Below are positions 8,408-18,224 of a stretch of DNA of 64,000 nt, one piece after another. The stretch spans positions 124,001 to 188,000 of the forward strand of contig JAFXQM010000002.1 of assembly GCA_017527075.1 (NCBI GenBank). Direction: 5' to 3'. Positions within the stretch are counted from its first letter, which is position 1. Every line of letters begins with the position of its first letter. Under the pieces are notes generated by a model. It did not search any database and was not told where the DNA came from. It saw only the letters and a list, made by a program, of their open reading frames with translations. The translations under genes and the position numbers were made by a program. The DNA is from Selenomonadaceae bacterium (lineage in GTDB: Bacteria; Bacillota; Negativicutes; Selenomonadales; Selenomonadaceae).

Positions 8408-11400
8408 ATTTTCTCGCGGCTAAAATTTTCTTCGCAACGCTGAGCATGAGCTTGATTCGGTTCTCTTGGTTCGTGACGGAAATACCCGCATCACAATCAA
8501 TGGCGGCGACGTTCACGTTGTCATAACTCTCGCGCAGGGCATGGAGTACTCCTTTGAGAATCACGTGATTCGGGAGGCAAGCGAACGGACTCAAGCCGAC
8601 AATATTTTTTACGTCGTTTTCAATCAGCGAAACCATCTCGCCGCAGATAAGCCAGCCCTCTCCTGAAAAGTTTCCGTTGCTCAAGAAGCGACCGGCAAGG
8701 CGCGCGGTGTCTTTAATCTCGTGCGGTGCCCTGAAGTGTTTGGACTCCTTCAGGGCATTTTTCATCGGGCGGCGGAAAAATTCAATGAACTGAATGAAAA
8801 TCTCCGCGAAAAATTTTTCCTTGCGCGTGCCGCCGAGAAGTTCGCGCTTAACAATCGCGTCGTAAGCGCAGTAAAGGAAAAAGTCCACGAAGTCCGGGGC
8901 AATGACTTCCGCGCCCTCCTCCGCCAGCAGCCGTTCGATATAATTGTTCGCGACGGGATGATACTTCACCAAAATTTCTCCGACGATTCCGACGCGCGGC
9001 TTGACGAGAGATTCATCAATCGGTATTGCGTCGAATTGGCGGACGATTTTCTTAACGTTGCGCCGATAACTCAAAAAATTTCCGTCGACGAGGTCAGCCT
9101 TGGCGCGCGTCATCCATTCGGCGAAAAGTTTATCGGTCTGCCCGTGCTCAAGTTCATACGGGCGCATGCGATTGGAAACGTTGACGAGCAGGTCGCCGTA
9201 AACCGAAGCCTTAATCGCGTCCATGAGGCAGTCGCGGCTCAGTTCAAAGGCGTCGGTCTCTTCGGGCAAACCCCAGCACGCGAACACCGGCACTTGCCCG
9301 AAGCCCGCGAACTTCAACGCGCGACGCATGACGCTGATATAATTCGTGGCACGGCAGCCGCCGCAAGTTTGAAACAAAATCACCGACGTGTTATCGGGGT
9401 CGCACTCGCCCGACTCCAACGCCGCGAGGATTTGTCCCGTAACCAACACCGCCGGATAACACATTTCGTTATTCACGAAGCGCAAGCCGAGGTCAATCGC
9501 TTTTTTATTTGGCATCGGCGGAATCAAAACTCTGTAACCGTATTTTTGCAGGACGGCTTGAATCAGTTCGAAGTGGACGGGAGCCATCTGCGGCGCGAGG
9601 ATTGTGTGCGTCGATTTACATTCGGGCGTGAAGTGCGGGCGGTCGGGAAATTTTTTCGGCGAGTAAGCGACGGGAGTTTTCCTCTTGAGCGCGGCGAGCA
9701 ATGAGCGCAAACGGATTCGCGCCGAGCCGAGGTTTGAAACTTCGTCGAGCTTTATCATCGTGTAAATTTTTCCGTGCGCCTCCAAAATTTCTTTGACCTG
9801 TTCAATCGTGAGCGCGTCGAGCCCGCAGCCGAATGAGCTGAGCTGAATCAAAGTGACGTTCGGATTTTGCGCGGCGAACTGCGCGGCGTGATAAAGTCGC
9901 GCGTGATAACTCCACTGATTGACGACGGAAACGTGCGGGGCGTCGACGGGCACATGATACACGCAGTCCTCGGAGAGAATCGGCAGGCCGTAAGATTGAA
10001 TCATCTCGGCGATACCGTGATTGATTTCGGGGTCAATGTGATACGGTCGCCCGACGAGAAGGATCGCGTGCTCGCCCGTGCGCTTGAGGCGTGCCAAAAG
10101 TTCGTCGCCAAAATTTTTTACGTCGCGGCGATAATTTTCCATCTCGGCGGCGGCCGCGTCGACGGCGGCAGAAATTTCTTTGGCGGAAATATTTTCGGCG
10201 GCAAATTCTTCGGCGAGACGCTTCTTTAATTTTTTCATGTCGTGGACGGGCAGGAACGGCTGAATGAATTTCACGCCGCGTTCCTTGAGCACGTCCATGT
10301 TGTTGCGAATATTTTCGGGGTAGCCGGCGACAATCGGGCAGTTGTAAAAATTATCGGAGCGCGTGTCGAAGTTGTACGGCGCGCAGGGATAAAAAATTTT
10401 TTTCAGCCCGCGCTCAACCAAATCCATGACGTGCCCGTGCGCCAGCTTCGCGGGATAACACAGCGAGTCACTCGGAATGGTCGAGATTCCTTTGTAAAAA
10501 ATTTGCGCGGAGGATTTGGAAGAAATTTCGACGCGATAACCCAACGCCGTGAAGAACGTGTGCCAGAACGGAAAGTCCTCGTAAAGGTTGAGAACCCGCG
10601 GAATGCCGATTGACCCGCGCGGAGGATTTTCGAGCGATTGATAATCGAAGAGCCGATGATATTTGTAAGCAAAGGCGTTTGACATTAGTTTGGGATTTTT
10701 AGTAACGGCAAGCAACATTGATTGCACATGAGCGCGGTCATAACCTTTAAAGTCTTGAGCAGTTGGAGCGCGACCGCTGGATGCAACGTCACGTTGCCCG
10801 CCGACGCCGCGTTCGCAGCGATTGCCCGTGAAATATTTTCCGCCGTCAGGAAATTTTTGCATGGTGATGAGGCAATTGTTTCCGCAACGCCCGCAGCGAT
10901 ATGATTTCGTGACGACAGAAAAATTTTCCAGTTCACTGACCGACAAAAGTTTTGACTCGCCCGAAAAATTTTCGCGCGCCAAAATCGCAACGCCATACGC
11001 GCCCATGAGTCCGGCGATGTCGGGGCGAATCACTTCGCGGTGAAGAATTTCTTCAACCGAACGCAGGACAGCGTCGTTGTAAAAAGTTCCGCCCTGCACG
11101 ACGATATTTTCGCCGAGGTCTTCGACGTTCTTGAGCTGCATGACTTTGAACAGCGCGTTCTTGATGACGCTGAGCGCGATGCCTGCCGAGATGTCACTGA
11201 CGGTCGCGCCCTCCTTCTGCGCCTGCTTAACCTTCGAGTTCATGAAGACCGTGCAACGCGTGCCCAGGTCGACGGGAGCTTCGGAGGTCAATGCTTTCTT
11301 CGCGAAGTCGCCGACGCTCATGTTTAAACCCTGCGCGAAATTTTGGATGAACGAGCCGCAACCCGCGCTGCAAGCTTCGTTGAGAGTGATGTTGCCAATC

Positions 11401-12689
11401 GTTCCGTCCTTGACGAAAAAACATTTCATGTCTTGCCCGCCGATGTCCAGCACGAAGGAAACGTCGGGACAAAATTCCTGCGCGGCGGTCAGGTGAGCAA
11501 AAGTTTCAACCTCGGAGCCGTCCGCGTGGAGAGCCGCCTTGACGATTGCTTCGCCGTAACCCGTGGTGAACACGCCGCCGATTTTTGCCGTCGGCGGAAT
11601 TTTTTCGTAAAGGTCGCGGATTTGGCTGACGACAATTTTCAGCGGCGCGCCCTCGTTCGAGCCGTAATTCGTGTAAAGAATTTCTTTGCCCTCGCCGATG
11701 GCACAGATTTTTGTCGTGGTCGAGCCCGCATCAATTCCGATAAAAATTTTTCCGTGATAAGTGCTGAGGTCGCCGCGCTTCACCCGATTTTTTTCATGGC
11801 GCGCGCGAAAATTTTTGTAATCGGTTTCGTCCCTGAACAAAATAAAATCCGCCTTGCGAGTTTCGGAGCGGGCAGCTTCCTCCGATTTTTTTATCGACGA
11901 CTCAAGTTGTTCGACGGAAAATTCTTGAGCCTCGTCGCTGAGCGCGGCACCCGTCGCGACAAAAAAATTTCCGTCGGGAGTTTCGACGACTTCATCTTTC
12001 GAAAGTCCGAGCGTCTCGACGAATCTTTTTTTGAGTTCGGGCAGGAAGTGGAGCGGTCCGCCGAGGAAGGCGACGTTGCCGGCAATCGGTCTGCCCTGCG
12101 CCAAGTTCCCGATTGTCTGATTGACGACCGCCTGGAAAATCGACAGGGCGATATCCGCCTTCTTCGCGCCGTCATTCATCAACGCTTGAATATCCGTCTT
12201 CGCGAAGACGCCGCAGCGAGAAGCAATCGTGTAAATCTGTTTGCCCTTCTCCGCCAGCGCGTTGAGTCCGAGCGCGTCCGTCGACAGCAAGCTTGCCATG
12301 TGGTCGATAAAAGAACCCGTGCCGCCCGCGCAGACTCCGTTCATGCGAACTTCGGGCGCGTTGCCGAGATAAATTATTTTCGCGTCCTCGCCGCCGAGTT
12401 CGACGACAGTGTTCGTCTGCGGAATAAATTTTTCGACAGCAGTTTGGCATGCGATAACTTCCTGCACGAACGGCAACGAAATTTTTTTCGCGATACCCAT
12501 GCCCGCCGAGCCTGCCACAGCAATTTTAAAAGTTTTCTCGCCGATGATATTTTTCAGCGATGTCAGAGAATTTGTGAGCGCGGAGCTGATTTCCGAAAAG
12601 TGCCGCGCATAATTTTTAAAGAGAAGTCGTTCCTCGTCCATGACGACCAGCTTTATCGTCGTGGAGCCGATGTCAATTCCGACTTTCAT
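8400..12689 (-). CDS. Giant 2-hydroxyacyl-CoA dehydratase activase (double BadF/HgdC domain)
   Basis: The 1429 residues contain two ASKHA ATPase domains (GIDIGSTTIKL at residue 4 and GIDAGSTTTKI near 316). Their cysteine motifs (VCAGGTGSF and EACSAGCGSF) would hold the bridging [4Fe-4S] cluster. Next come a cysteine pair (CGRCGNNC), a DUF2229-type region and an HgdB-like C-terminal half. Such proteins reductively activate radical dehydratases of amino-acid fermentation; for these giant forms the partner is unproven. The segment near residues 630-660 is encoded by the palindromic repeat at 10783 and appears inserted relative to what I recall of homologues. GAGGTG precedes the ATG. Confidence 0.88.
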   Translation of the reverse strand: MKVGIDIGSTTIKLVVMDEERLLFKNYARHFSEISSALTNSLTSLKNIIGEKTFKIAVAGSAGMGIAKKISLPFVQEVIACQTAVEKFIPQTNTVVELGGEDAKIIYLGNAPEVRMNGVCAGGTGSFIDHMASLLSTDALGLNALAEKGKQIYTIASRCGVFAKTDIQALMNDGAKKADIALSIFQAVVNQTIGNLAQGRPIAGNVAFLGGPLHFLPELKKRFVETLGLSKDEVVETPDGNFFVATGAALSDEAQEFSVEQLESSIKKSEEAARSETRKADFILFRDETDYKNFRARHEKNRVKRGDLSTYHGKIFIGIDAGSTTTKICAIGEGKEILYTNYGSNEGAPLKIVVSQIRDLYEKIPPTAKIGGVFTTGYGEAIVKAALHADGSEVETFAHLTAAQEFCPDVSFVLDIGGQDMKCFFVKDGTIGNITLNEACSAGCGSFIQNFAQGLNMSVGDFAKKALTSEAPVDLGTRCTVFMNSKVKQAQKEGATVSDISAGIALSVIKNALFKVMQLKNVEDLGENIVVQGGTFYNDAVLRSVEEILHREVIRPDIAGLMGAYGVAILARENFSGESKLLSVSELENFSVVTKSYRCGRCGNNCLITMQKFPDGGKYFTGNRCERGVGGQRDVASSGRAPTAQDFKGYDRAHVQSMLLAVTKNPKLMSNAFAYKYHRLFDYQSLENPPRGSIGIPRVLNLYEDFPFWHTFFTALGYRVEISSKSSAQIFYKGISTIPSDSLCYPAKLAHGHVMDLVERGLKKIFYPCAPYNFDTRSDNFYNCPIVAGYPENIRNNMDVLKERGVKFIQPFLPVHDMKKLKKRLAEEFAAENISAKEISAAVDAAAAEMENYRRDVKNFGDELLARLKRTGEHAILLVGRPYHIDPEINHGIAEMIQSYGLPILSEDCVYHVPVDAPHVSVVNQWSYHARLYHAAQFAAQNPNVTLIQLSSFGCGLDALTIEQVKEILEAHGKIYTMIKLDEVSNLGSARIRLRSLLAALKRKTPVAYSPKKFPDRPHFTPECKSTHTILAPQMAPVHFELIQAVLQKYGYRVLIPPMPNKKAIDLGLRFVNNEMCYPAVLVTGQILAALESGECDPDNTSVILFQTCGGCRATNYISVMRRALKFAGFGQVPVFACWGLPEETDAFELSRDCLMDAIKASVYGDLLVNVSNRMRPYELEHGQTDKLFAEWMTRAKADLVDGNFLSYRRNVKKIVRQFDAIPIDESLVKPRVGIVGEILVKYHPVANNYIERLLAEEGAEVIAPDFVDFFLYCAYDAIVKRELLGGTRKEKFFAEIFIQFIEFFRRPMKNALKESKHFRAPHEIKDTARLAGRFLSNGNFSGEGWLICGEMVSLIENDVKNIVGLSPFACLPNHVILKGVLHALRESYDNVNVAAIDCDAGISVTNQENRIKLMLSVAKKILAARKFR
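10783..10797. repeat. 15-bp palindrome, copy inside the activase gene
   Basis: GCAACGTCACGTTGC lies in frame at about residues 631-636 of the activase. Read on the minus strand the flank (ATCCAGCGG...CTCAAGACTTT) matches the copies at 3377 and 34764. The reading frame stays open through the element. Confidence 0.8.
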
Positions 12690-12763
12690 AAGAAAATCAC
12701 CTCGCCGCCTGCAATTTTATAATTCAAGCCGCGAAGTGTCAACGAAAAAAGATTTAACTCTGC

Positions 12764-14608
12764 TCAATCAATCCAACTTGCCCTGATTTTTGTGAAGAAC
12801 ATATCGACGGAATTGTCTTTTTCGTCGTCGGTGTAATTGTCCAAGTAAGTGTAAATCGTTCTCTTCAAACTCGGTATCTTGAAAGAATCAAATAAAGAGC
12901 TTCCGGCTATGTTAAAATTATTCATGCCGTAAACTTTCTCATAGCTTTCGTAGCCCGCCGCAATTCTGGTGTTGCCCACAGGCTTTTCGCGGTCATCTTC
13001 TTCAATGCGGTTGCGAGTGGCACCCGCTCCCAAAGATTTTGTCTGCACATTGCCGTGCTCATCAATAAATGTTCCTTCGGACGCGACGTAGAAATATTCT
13101 TTTGTCTTGGCGGAGCTGTTGTAGTATTTTCCGTCCTCTTGATAATAATCGCTTGCCTCTGTCAGTTGCACAAACTCTCTGGCAATAACGAAGCCTTGCA
13201 TTTTATGTTTGTTGCCTCTTATGACAACGGGGCTGTTCGGCGCAAACAAGATAACGCGGGCGTCGGCCTTGAGAGTTAAAACAACGGGCTGAGAGTCGCG
13301 GACAGTTGAGTTAGCGGTAATTTGTTCGGGACCGGCATAGAAAATCACAAGCGGGCGATATTGCTCGTCCATATTCGATTGATTTATATTGAGGAATATC
13401 TGGCGAACGGAGCTGTAAGACCTGTGGTCGCTTTTAAAGGACAAGGCTTCAATCGGTTCGCTTTCGACGCGCACATATAAAGCGTCTTCGGGATTTTCTT
13501 CAATTTGTGTTGCGGTACGATTTGAGCGCACGGCATAAGGAGTCTCAAAATTAAATGTGGAGTGAATTCTTAAGTGGGCACTGTTGCTTTGGGCACCATT
13601 TTGATAGGTGACTGCAGATGAATCACTGTATTTTATATCAAAATCTGTCCATTCAGCCTGCGACCACTTCTTTGTAAATAGAACATCTGCCTTAAAGTCG
13701 AGATTCAAAGAATCAATTTTATCTTCATCATAATTGGCGACCTTGCCCGTACTGCTGCCTTGACTTGTGCTTCCTGCGTACACCTGCGCCGTTTCCGTTC
13801 GATAATATTTGTTTTTGGAGGCGTCGTAATGAATTCCGCCTTTATCTTGGTACTCATTCCAGTTCCCGATATAAACGTCTTTACCCGTCAAAGTTTTATA
13901 TTGATCCTTGTGCTTTGGGTAATAATCTTGCCACTCCCAGTTTCTTGTGACGGATACATCTTCCAACTTATACATTTCAGTTAAAATGTCTGTGCCGTCG
14001 GGAAGTTGTTGCTCCGCGCCTTTACCGGGGTCGCGCGGAATTGTTGGTGTAGTTCTTGTAAGCAAAGCGACGGCAACGACGGGCGCAGGTATCGGCGCGT
14101 ATCTGCCGGGCATGAGGAAATGCCTGATGTCTTCCGTCAAATGAACAACGTAATAAAAAGCGTCGTCGTTCTGTCCCAAGTGCGGTGTCATTGTAACCTT
14201 AGAGGAATTCGGACTCCAATTATCGGTCACGGTGTAAGCGTAAGTGCCCGCCTCATTTGTGAGAGCCGTCGCCTTGTCATCGGAGGATAAATTTCTGCGA
14301 ACGTAGTCGGCGGCAACTTCATCGCCTTCGGCAGTAGAAATATCTTCGTCGGGTTCGGGATAGACTGAAAATTTTTTGTCAACGAGGACGATGTTGTAGC
14401 CTTTGAAGTTACTATTATGCGCAGCCAATTCTTGTGCTCCCGCCAAAGCCGCCGCGTCCGCCGCATTTTGCAAGCGCGACACGTTAAAGTAATACCACCC
14501 CAAATCCAATGCCACGCCCAACAACAAAAACAGTAACGGCATAAGGAGGGCATAGAAAACTATCGCTTGTCCTCGGTTAATGCCCCCCCCCCGATTCATC
14601 TTAATCAT
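12764..14608 (-). CDS. TadE/TadG-like Flp pilus assembly protein
   Basis: After a short basic start comes one N-terminal membrane segment (FYALLMPLLFLLLGVALDLG) and the NAADAAALAGA motif typical of TadE/TadG-like minor-pilin or pilus-assembly proteins. About 560 extracytoplasmic residues follow. The second in-frame ATG pair (14608) is chosen because AGGAG lies 8 bases before it; an ATG at 14626 is possible. Codons 5-8 read through ten consecutive G residues, so a one-base slip would shift the frame near the start. No other tad genes are nearby. Confidence 0.72.
   Translation of the reverse strand: MIKMNRGGGINRGQAIVFYALLMPLLFLLLGVALDLGWYYFNVSRLQNAADAAALAGAQELAAHNSNFKGYNIVLVDKKFSVYPEPDEDISTAEGDEVAADYVRRNLSSDDKATALTNEAGTYAYTVTDNWSPNSSKVTMTPHLGQNDDAFYYVVHLTEDIRHFLMPGRYAPIPAPVVAVALLTRTTPTIPRDPGKGAEQQLPDGTDILTEMYKLEDVSVTRNWEWQDYYPKHKDQYKTLTGKDVYIGNWNEYQDKGGIHYDASKNKYYRTETAQVYAGSTSQGSSTGKVANYDEDKIDSLNLDFKADVLFTKKWSQAEWTDFDIKYSDSSAVTYQNGAQSNSAHLRIHSTFNFETPYAVRSNRTATQIEENPEDALYVRVESEPIEALSFKSDHRSYSSVRQIFLNINQSNMDEQYRPLVIFYAGPEQITANSTVRDSQPVVLTLKADARVILFAPNSPVVIRGNKHKMQGFVIAREFVQLTEASDYYQEDGKYYNSSAKTKEYFYVASEGTFIDEHGNVQTKSLGAGATRNRIEEDDREKPVGNTRIAAGYESYEKVYGMNNFNIAGSSLFDSFKIPSLKRTIYTYLDNYTDDEKDNSVDMFFTKIRASWID
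14583..14592. repeat. C10 (G10 on the coding strand) homopolymer tract
   Basis: Ten identical bases in the fifth to eighth codons of the Tad-like gene. The present length keeps the gene in frame. Confidence 0.9.
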
Positions 14609-14632
14609 AATCATTGCTCCTTTCATATTGAT

Positions 14633-14661
14633 AATTTATGGTTCAATCTGCGCACTGTCAA
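14633..14661 (-). promoter_or_regulatory. Predicted promoter of the Tad-like gene
   Basis: On the minus strand TTGACA (14661-14656) and TAAATT (14638-14633) are 17 bp apart, about 25 bp before the chosen start. Confidence 0.55.
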
Positions 14662-14742
14662 CGGCAATCATAAAAAATTATTTCGTATGATTTTATAATT
14701 CACACGTCAAGGTGTCAATCAAAAACCGCGCGCCTTCGCCGA

Positions 14743-14771
14743 TTGAAAATTTTGCAGGCAGCTGATAAAAT
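14743..14771 (+). promoter_or_regulatory. Predicted promoter of the U32 peptidase gene
   Basis: TTGAAA (14743-14748) and TAAAAT (14766-14771) with a 17-bp spacer, about 40 bp before the gene. Confidence 0.6.
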
Positions 14772-14810
14772 TCTGATGATGTTTCAGTTGCAACGACAGG
14801 AGGAATGACA

Positions 14811-16721
14811 TTGGACAGAAAAACAGTCGAACTGCTTGCGCCGGCAGGTCAATGGGAATCTTTGGTCGCGGCGGTGGAGGCGGGCGCGGACGCGGTTTAC
14901 TTGGGCGGCAAGGCCTTCAACATGCGCGTGCACCGTTCCGATTTTAATTTCGACGACGCGCAACTCAAAGCCGCAATCGATTTTGCTCACGGGCGCGGCG
15001 TAAAAATTTACGTCACGCTGAACAATTTAATCAGCACGGAAGAACTCGCGCCGCTGGAAAAATTTTTGCGCTTCCTCGACGAGATTCAGCCCGATTCAAT
15101 TTTGGTTCAGGATTTGGCGGTGATAAATCTCGTTCGCAAACTCGGCGTGAAAATTCCAATGCACGCGTCGGTGATGATGAACACGCACAACTTCCGCACG
15201 GTCGAGCTGCTGAAAAAATTTGGAATCACGCGCGTGGTCGTCGGGCGCGAGCTGACTCTGACGGAGGTTTCGTTGCTCAAGGAACGCACGGGCATCGAGG
15301 TCGAATACTTCATGCACGGCGACATGTGCTTCGCCGAATCGGGGCAATGCATTCATTCGGGCGTGGTCTTCGGGCAGAGCGGCAACCGCGGCCGCTGCAT
15401 GAAACCCTGCCGCTGGATTTACAAACTCATCGACGAGGCGACGGGCGCGACGCTCAACGATTGGTCATACAAACTCGCGCTCAACGACATGTGCATGTTC
15501 AGGAACATTCCCGATTTGATTCAGGCGGGCGTCACGAGTTTCAAGATTGAGGGACGCATGAGGCCGCCCGAATTCGTTCGCCGCCTGGTCACGACTTATC
15601 GCCGAGAGATTGACGCGTACCTGGCCGACCCGACCGGTTACGCCGTCGACGAGGAGCGGTGGCAAAATCTTTTCGACAATCGCGTCCGAGACTTCACGAC
15701 GACTTTTGCCTTCGGTGCGCCGACGAAAATAGATATCGGGCTGACGGGCGAGCGCGAGCCGAAAATTTTTTCGCGGGCGGTTGTCGAGCCGAGTTTCGAC
15801 GATGAATCGGTTAAAAATATTTTCGCGGAGGAGCGGGCGATAAAATTTTCCGCGAAGCCGAAATTATCCGCGCGGGTGTCAACGTTGGAAAGTGCGCGGG
15901 CGGCGATTGATTCGGGCGCGGATTTGATTTACGTCGGCGGAGAAGTTTTCAAGCCGCTCAAGCCGTGGACACTTGCCGAGCTGAGAGAAGCCGCCGAGTT
16001 CACGCACGCGGCGGGCAAGAAAATAATTTTGGCGACGCCGAGAACTTCAAAGGACAAAGACTTGGCGGAACAGGCGGAAATTTTTTCGCGGGCGATAAAT
16101 TTCGATGGAGTTCTTGTCGGGAACTTGGGCGCGCTGAATTTGATAAAGACTTTGACGCGCGCGCCGATTTATGCCGACGTTTCGTTCAGCGTGTTCAATC
16201 CACTCGCCGCAGAATTTTTGCGGAGCCTCGGAGCAGTTCAGGCGACGGCGTCATTGGAGCTGGGCTTCGCGCAGGTGAGGAGCCTCGCGGAAAATTCTTC
16301 GCTGCCGATTGAAGTCATCGTCCACGGCGCGATCGAGTCAATGATTTGCGACCACGACTTCGCCAAACTTTATCTGCCCGATTATGACGAGTTCGCGACG
16401 CCCGACAAGTTGAATCATCATTACGCGCTGGAGGACGCGGCGGGCGAAGTTCATTCCCTGCGCGTCGACCAATTTAAACGTTGGCACATTTTTTTCGGCA
16501 AGCAACTTTGTCTGCTGCCTTACGTCGAAAAATTTTTGGGGGCGGCGGCGTTGAGGATTGAGGCGCAAAATTATTCGCCGTCGGTCACCGCGCAAGTCGT
16601 CAGTCTCTACCGCCGAGCTTTGGACGGAGAAAAAGTTTCCGTCGACGCGCTCAAAAAAAATACGCCCAACTTGGGCGCGGGAGTCTTCCGTTTCAAACAA
16701 AGTAAAAATTCTATCGGCTGA
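14811..16721 (+). CDS. Peptidase U32 family protein (RlhA-like)
   Basis: The protein begins ELLAPAGQWESLVAAVEAGADAVY in the characteristic U32 TIM-barrel style and carries the U32 signature region HGDMCFAESGQCIHSG near residue 168. Length (about 636) matches the long U32 class that includes the 23S rRNA hydroxylation factor RlhA, rather than the short collagenase-like class. Four cysteines around CRW may bind an Fe-S cluster. AGGAGG sits one base before an ATG at 14805 but seven bases before a TTG at 14811, so the TTG is the better start. It converges with dapL, three bases apart. Confidence 0.85.
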   Translation: MDRKTVELLAPAGQWESLVAAVEAGADAVYLGGKAFNMRVHRSDFNFDDAQLKAAIDFAHGRGVKIYVTLNNLISTEELAPLEKFLRFLDEIQPDSILVQDLAVINLVRKLGVKIPMHASVMMNTHNFRTVELLKKFGITRVVVGRELTLTEVSLLKERTGIEVEYFMHGDMCFAESGQCIHSGVVFGQSGNRGRCMKPCRWIYKLIDEATGATLNDWSYKLALNDMCMFRNIPDLIQAGVTSFKIEGRMRPPEFVRRLVTTYRREIDAYLADPTGYAVDEERWQNLFDNRVRDFTTTFAFGAPTKIDIGLTGEREPKIFSRAVVEPSFDDESVKNIFAEERAIKFSAKPKLSARVSTLESARAAIDSGADLIYVGGEVFKPLKPWTLAELREAAEFTHAAGKKIILATPRTSKDKDLAEQAEIFSRAINFDGVLVGNLGALNLIKTLTRAPIYADVSFSVFNPLAAEFLRSLGAVQATASLELGFAQVRSLAENSSLPIEVIVHGAIESMICDHDFAKLYLPDYDEFATPDKLNHHYALEDAAGEVHSLRVDQFKRWHIFFGKQLCLLPYVEKFLGAAALRIEAQNYSPSVTAQVVSLYRRALDGEKVSVDALKKNTPNLGAGVFRFKQSKNSIG

Positions 16722-16724
16722 GCA

Positions 16725-17954
16725 TCAGAAATTTTTAAGGCGTTCGCAAGCCTCGATTGTGTTCTCTCTGCTGTTGAAGGACGTTAAGCGCAAGTAACCT
16801 TCGCCGCACGGACCGAAGCCCGCGCCGGGCGTGCCGATAATGTGATGCTTGCGCAGGAGCACGTCGAAGAAATCCCAGCTCGACGGAATATCGGCGGGTG
16901 TCTTCAGCCAAATGTAAGGCGCGTTGACTCCGCCGTAAGTCGTCAAGCCGGCGGCCGTCAAACTCTCGCGGATAATCTTTGCGTTCTCCAAATAATAACT
17001 GATGAGCTCTTTGACTTGCGCCTGCCCCTCGTCGGAGTAAATCGCTTCTGCGCCGCGCTGAGTGATGTAACTCGTGCCGTTGAATTTCGTGGTGTGGCGG
17101 CGAGCCCAAAGATTTTTCAGCGGAACGCGTTCGCCCGCAGAGGTCGTGCCGGTCAAGCCGTCGGGAATGACGATGTATCCGCAGCGCGTGCCCGTGAAGC
17201 CGGCGGTCTTGCTGAAGGAGCGGAATTCAATCGCCACGTCGCGCGCGCCCTCAATCTCATAAATCGAGCGCGGAACTTTTTCTTCAGTGATATAAGCAGC
17301 ATAAGCGGCGTCGTAAAGAATCACGGCGTCGTTTTCTTTTGCGTAAGCGACCCAAGCTTCGAGCGCGGCTTTGTCGAGCGTGGTGCCCGTCGGATTGTTC
17401 GGCGAGCAGAGATAAACCAAGTCAACCTTCTCGGCGGGCGGCTTCGGCGCAAAATTATTTTCGGCGGTGCACGGCAGATAAACCACGCCTTCGAAGTGTC
17501 CGTCGGGTTTCAAGTTGCCTGTCCTGCCCGCCATGACGTTCGAGTCGTTGTAAACGGGATAAACGGGGTCACCGATTGCGATTTTGCAGTCGAGCGAGAA
17601 AATCTCTTGGATATTTCCGCAGTCGCACTTCGAGCCGTCGCTGATGAAAATTTCGTCCGCGCTGACGTTCAGCCCGCGGCGTTTGTAATTGAAGTCGGCA
17701 ATTTTGTCGCGCAGGAACGAGTAGCCCTGCTCAGGTCCGTAACCGCGGAAAGTTTCGACGTGCCCCATCTCGTCGGCGGCCTTCTTCATTGCGTCGATAC
17801 AAACTTGCGGCAGCGGGCGAGTCACGTCGCCGATGCCGAGCCGAATAATTTTTGCGTCGGGATTTTCTTTTTGGAAAGCGGCGGCGCGTTTGCCGACTTC
17901 AGAGAAAAGATACGCGCCCGGCAGTTTCAAATAATTTTCGTTGACCTTTGCCAT
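16725..17954 (-). CDS. dapL: LL-diaminopimelate aminotransferase
   Basis: DapL converts tetrahydrodipicolinate directly to LL-diaminopimelate for lysine and peptidoglycan synthesis. The 409-residue protein shows the family opening ([17 protein letters not shown]), [13 protein letters not shown], the CSPNNPTGT loop and the PLP lysine in [15 protein letters not shown] (about K247). Length is typical. AAGGAGG precedes the ATG. It lies downstream of tRNA-Ser on the same strand. Presence of DapL replaces the acylated DAP route in many anaerobes. Confidence 0.95.
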   Translation of the reverse strand: MAKVNENYLKLPGAYLFSEVGKRAAAFQKENPDAKIIRLGIGDVTRPLPQVCIDAMKKAADEMGHVETFRGYGPEQGYSFLRDKIADFNYKRRGLNVSADEIFISDGSKCDCGNIQEIFSLDCKIAIGDPVYPVYNDSNVMAGRTGNLKPDGHFEGVVYLPCTAENNFAPKPPAEKVDLVYLCSPNNPTGTTLDKAALEAWVAYAKENDAVILYDAAYAAYITEEKVPRSIYEIEGARDVAIEFRSFSKTAGFTGTRCGYIVIPDGLTGTTSAGERVPLKNLWARRHTTKFNGTSYITQRGAEAIYSDEGQAQVKELISYYLENAKIIRESLTAAGLTTYGGVNAPYIWLKTPADIPSSWDFFDVLLRKHHIIGTPGAGFGPCGEGYLRLTSFNSRENTIEACERLKNF

Positions 17955-18042
17955 AAAAATCCTCCTTAAACTTCAAATCGCCGCACGGTACTCCGCACGA
18001 CGATTCTCACAACCGCTCATTGAAGAGCGAACATTTTCATTA

Positions 18043-18131
18043 TGGCGGAGCAGAGAGGACTCGAACCTCCGCGCCCTTTCGAGCCTAACGATTTAGCAAA
18101 CCGTCCCCTTCACCGACTTGGGTACTGCTCC
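18043..18131 (-). tRNA. tRNA-Ser (anticodon GCT)
   Basis: The 89-nt minus-strand sequence has an acceptor stem GGAGCAG/CTGCTCC, an anticodon stem ACGGT/ATCGT around loop TTGCTAA, a long variable arm as expected for tRNA-Ser, a T arm with GTTCGAGTC and an encoded CCA. The anticodon GCT reads AGC and AGU. Confidence 0.95.
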
Positions 18132-18158
18132 TCTTGCACTGCTTCAAAAACTTTGCGT

Positions 18159-18187
18159 AGGTTATCATAACTTCTTCCGCTTGTCAA
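18159..18187 (-). promoter_or_regulatory. Predicted tRNA-Ser promoter
   Basis: Minus strand TTGACA (18187-18182) and TAACCT (18164-18159) at 17 bp, with a TG one base before the -10 (extended -10). Confidence 0.55.
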
Positions 18188-18224
18188 TATTTTTCGCGGC
18201 GGTATATTGAATACACCTGCGCGC

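Noticed and set aside
11343..12722. Long plus-strand ORF (459 codons) opposite the activase
   Set aside because: It is wholly antisense to a well-conserved gene, has Arg/Val-rich low-complexity composition and no ribosome-binding site; a GC-bias shadow.
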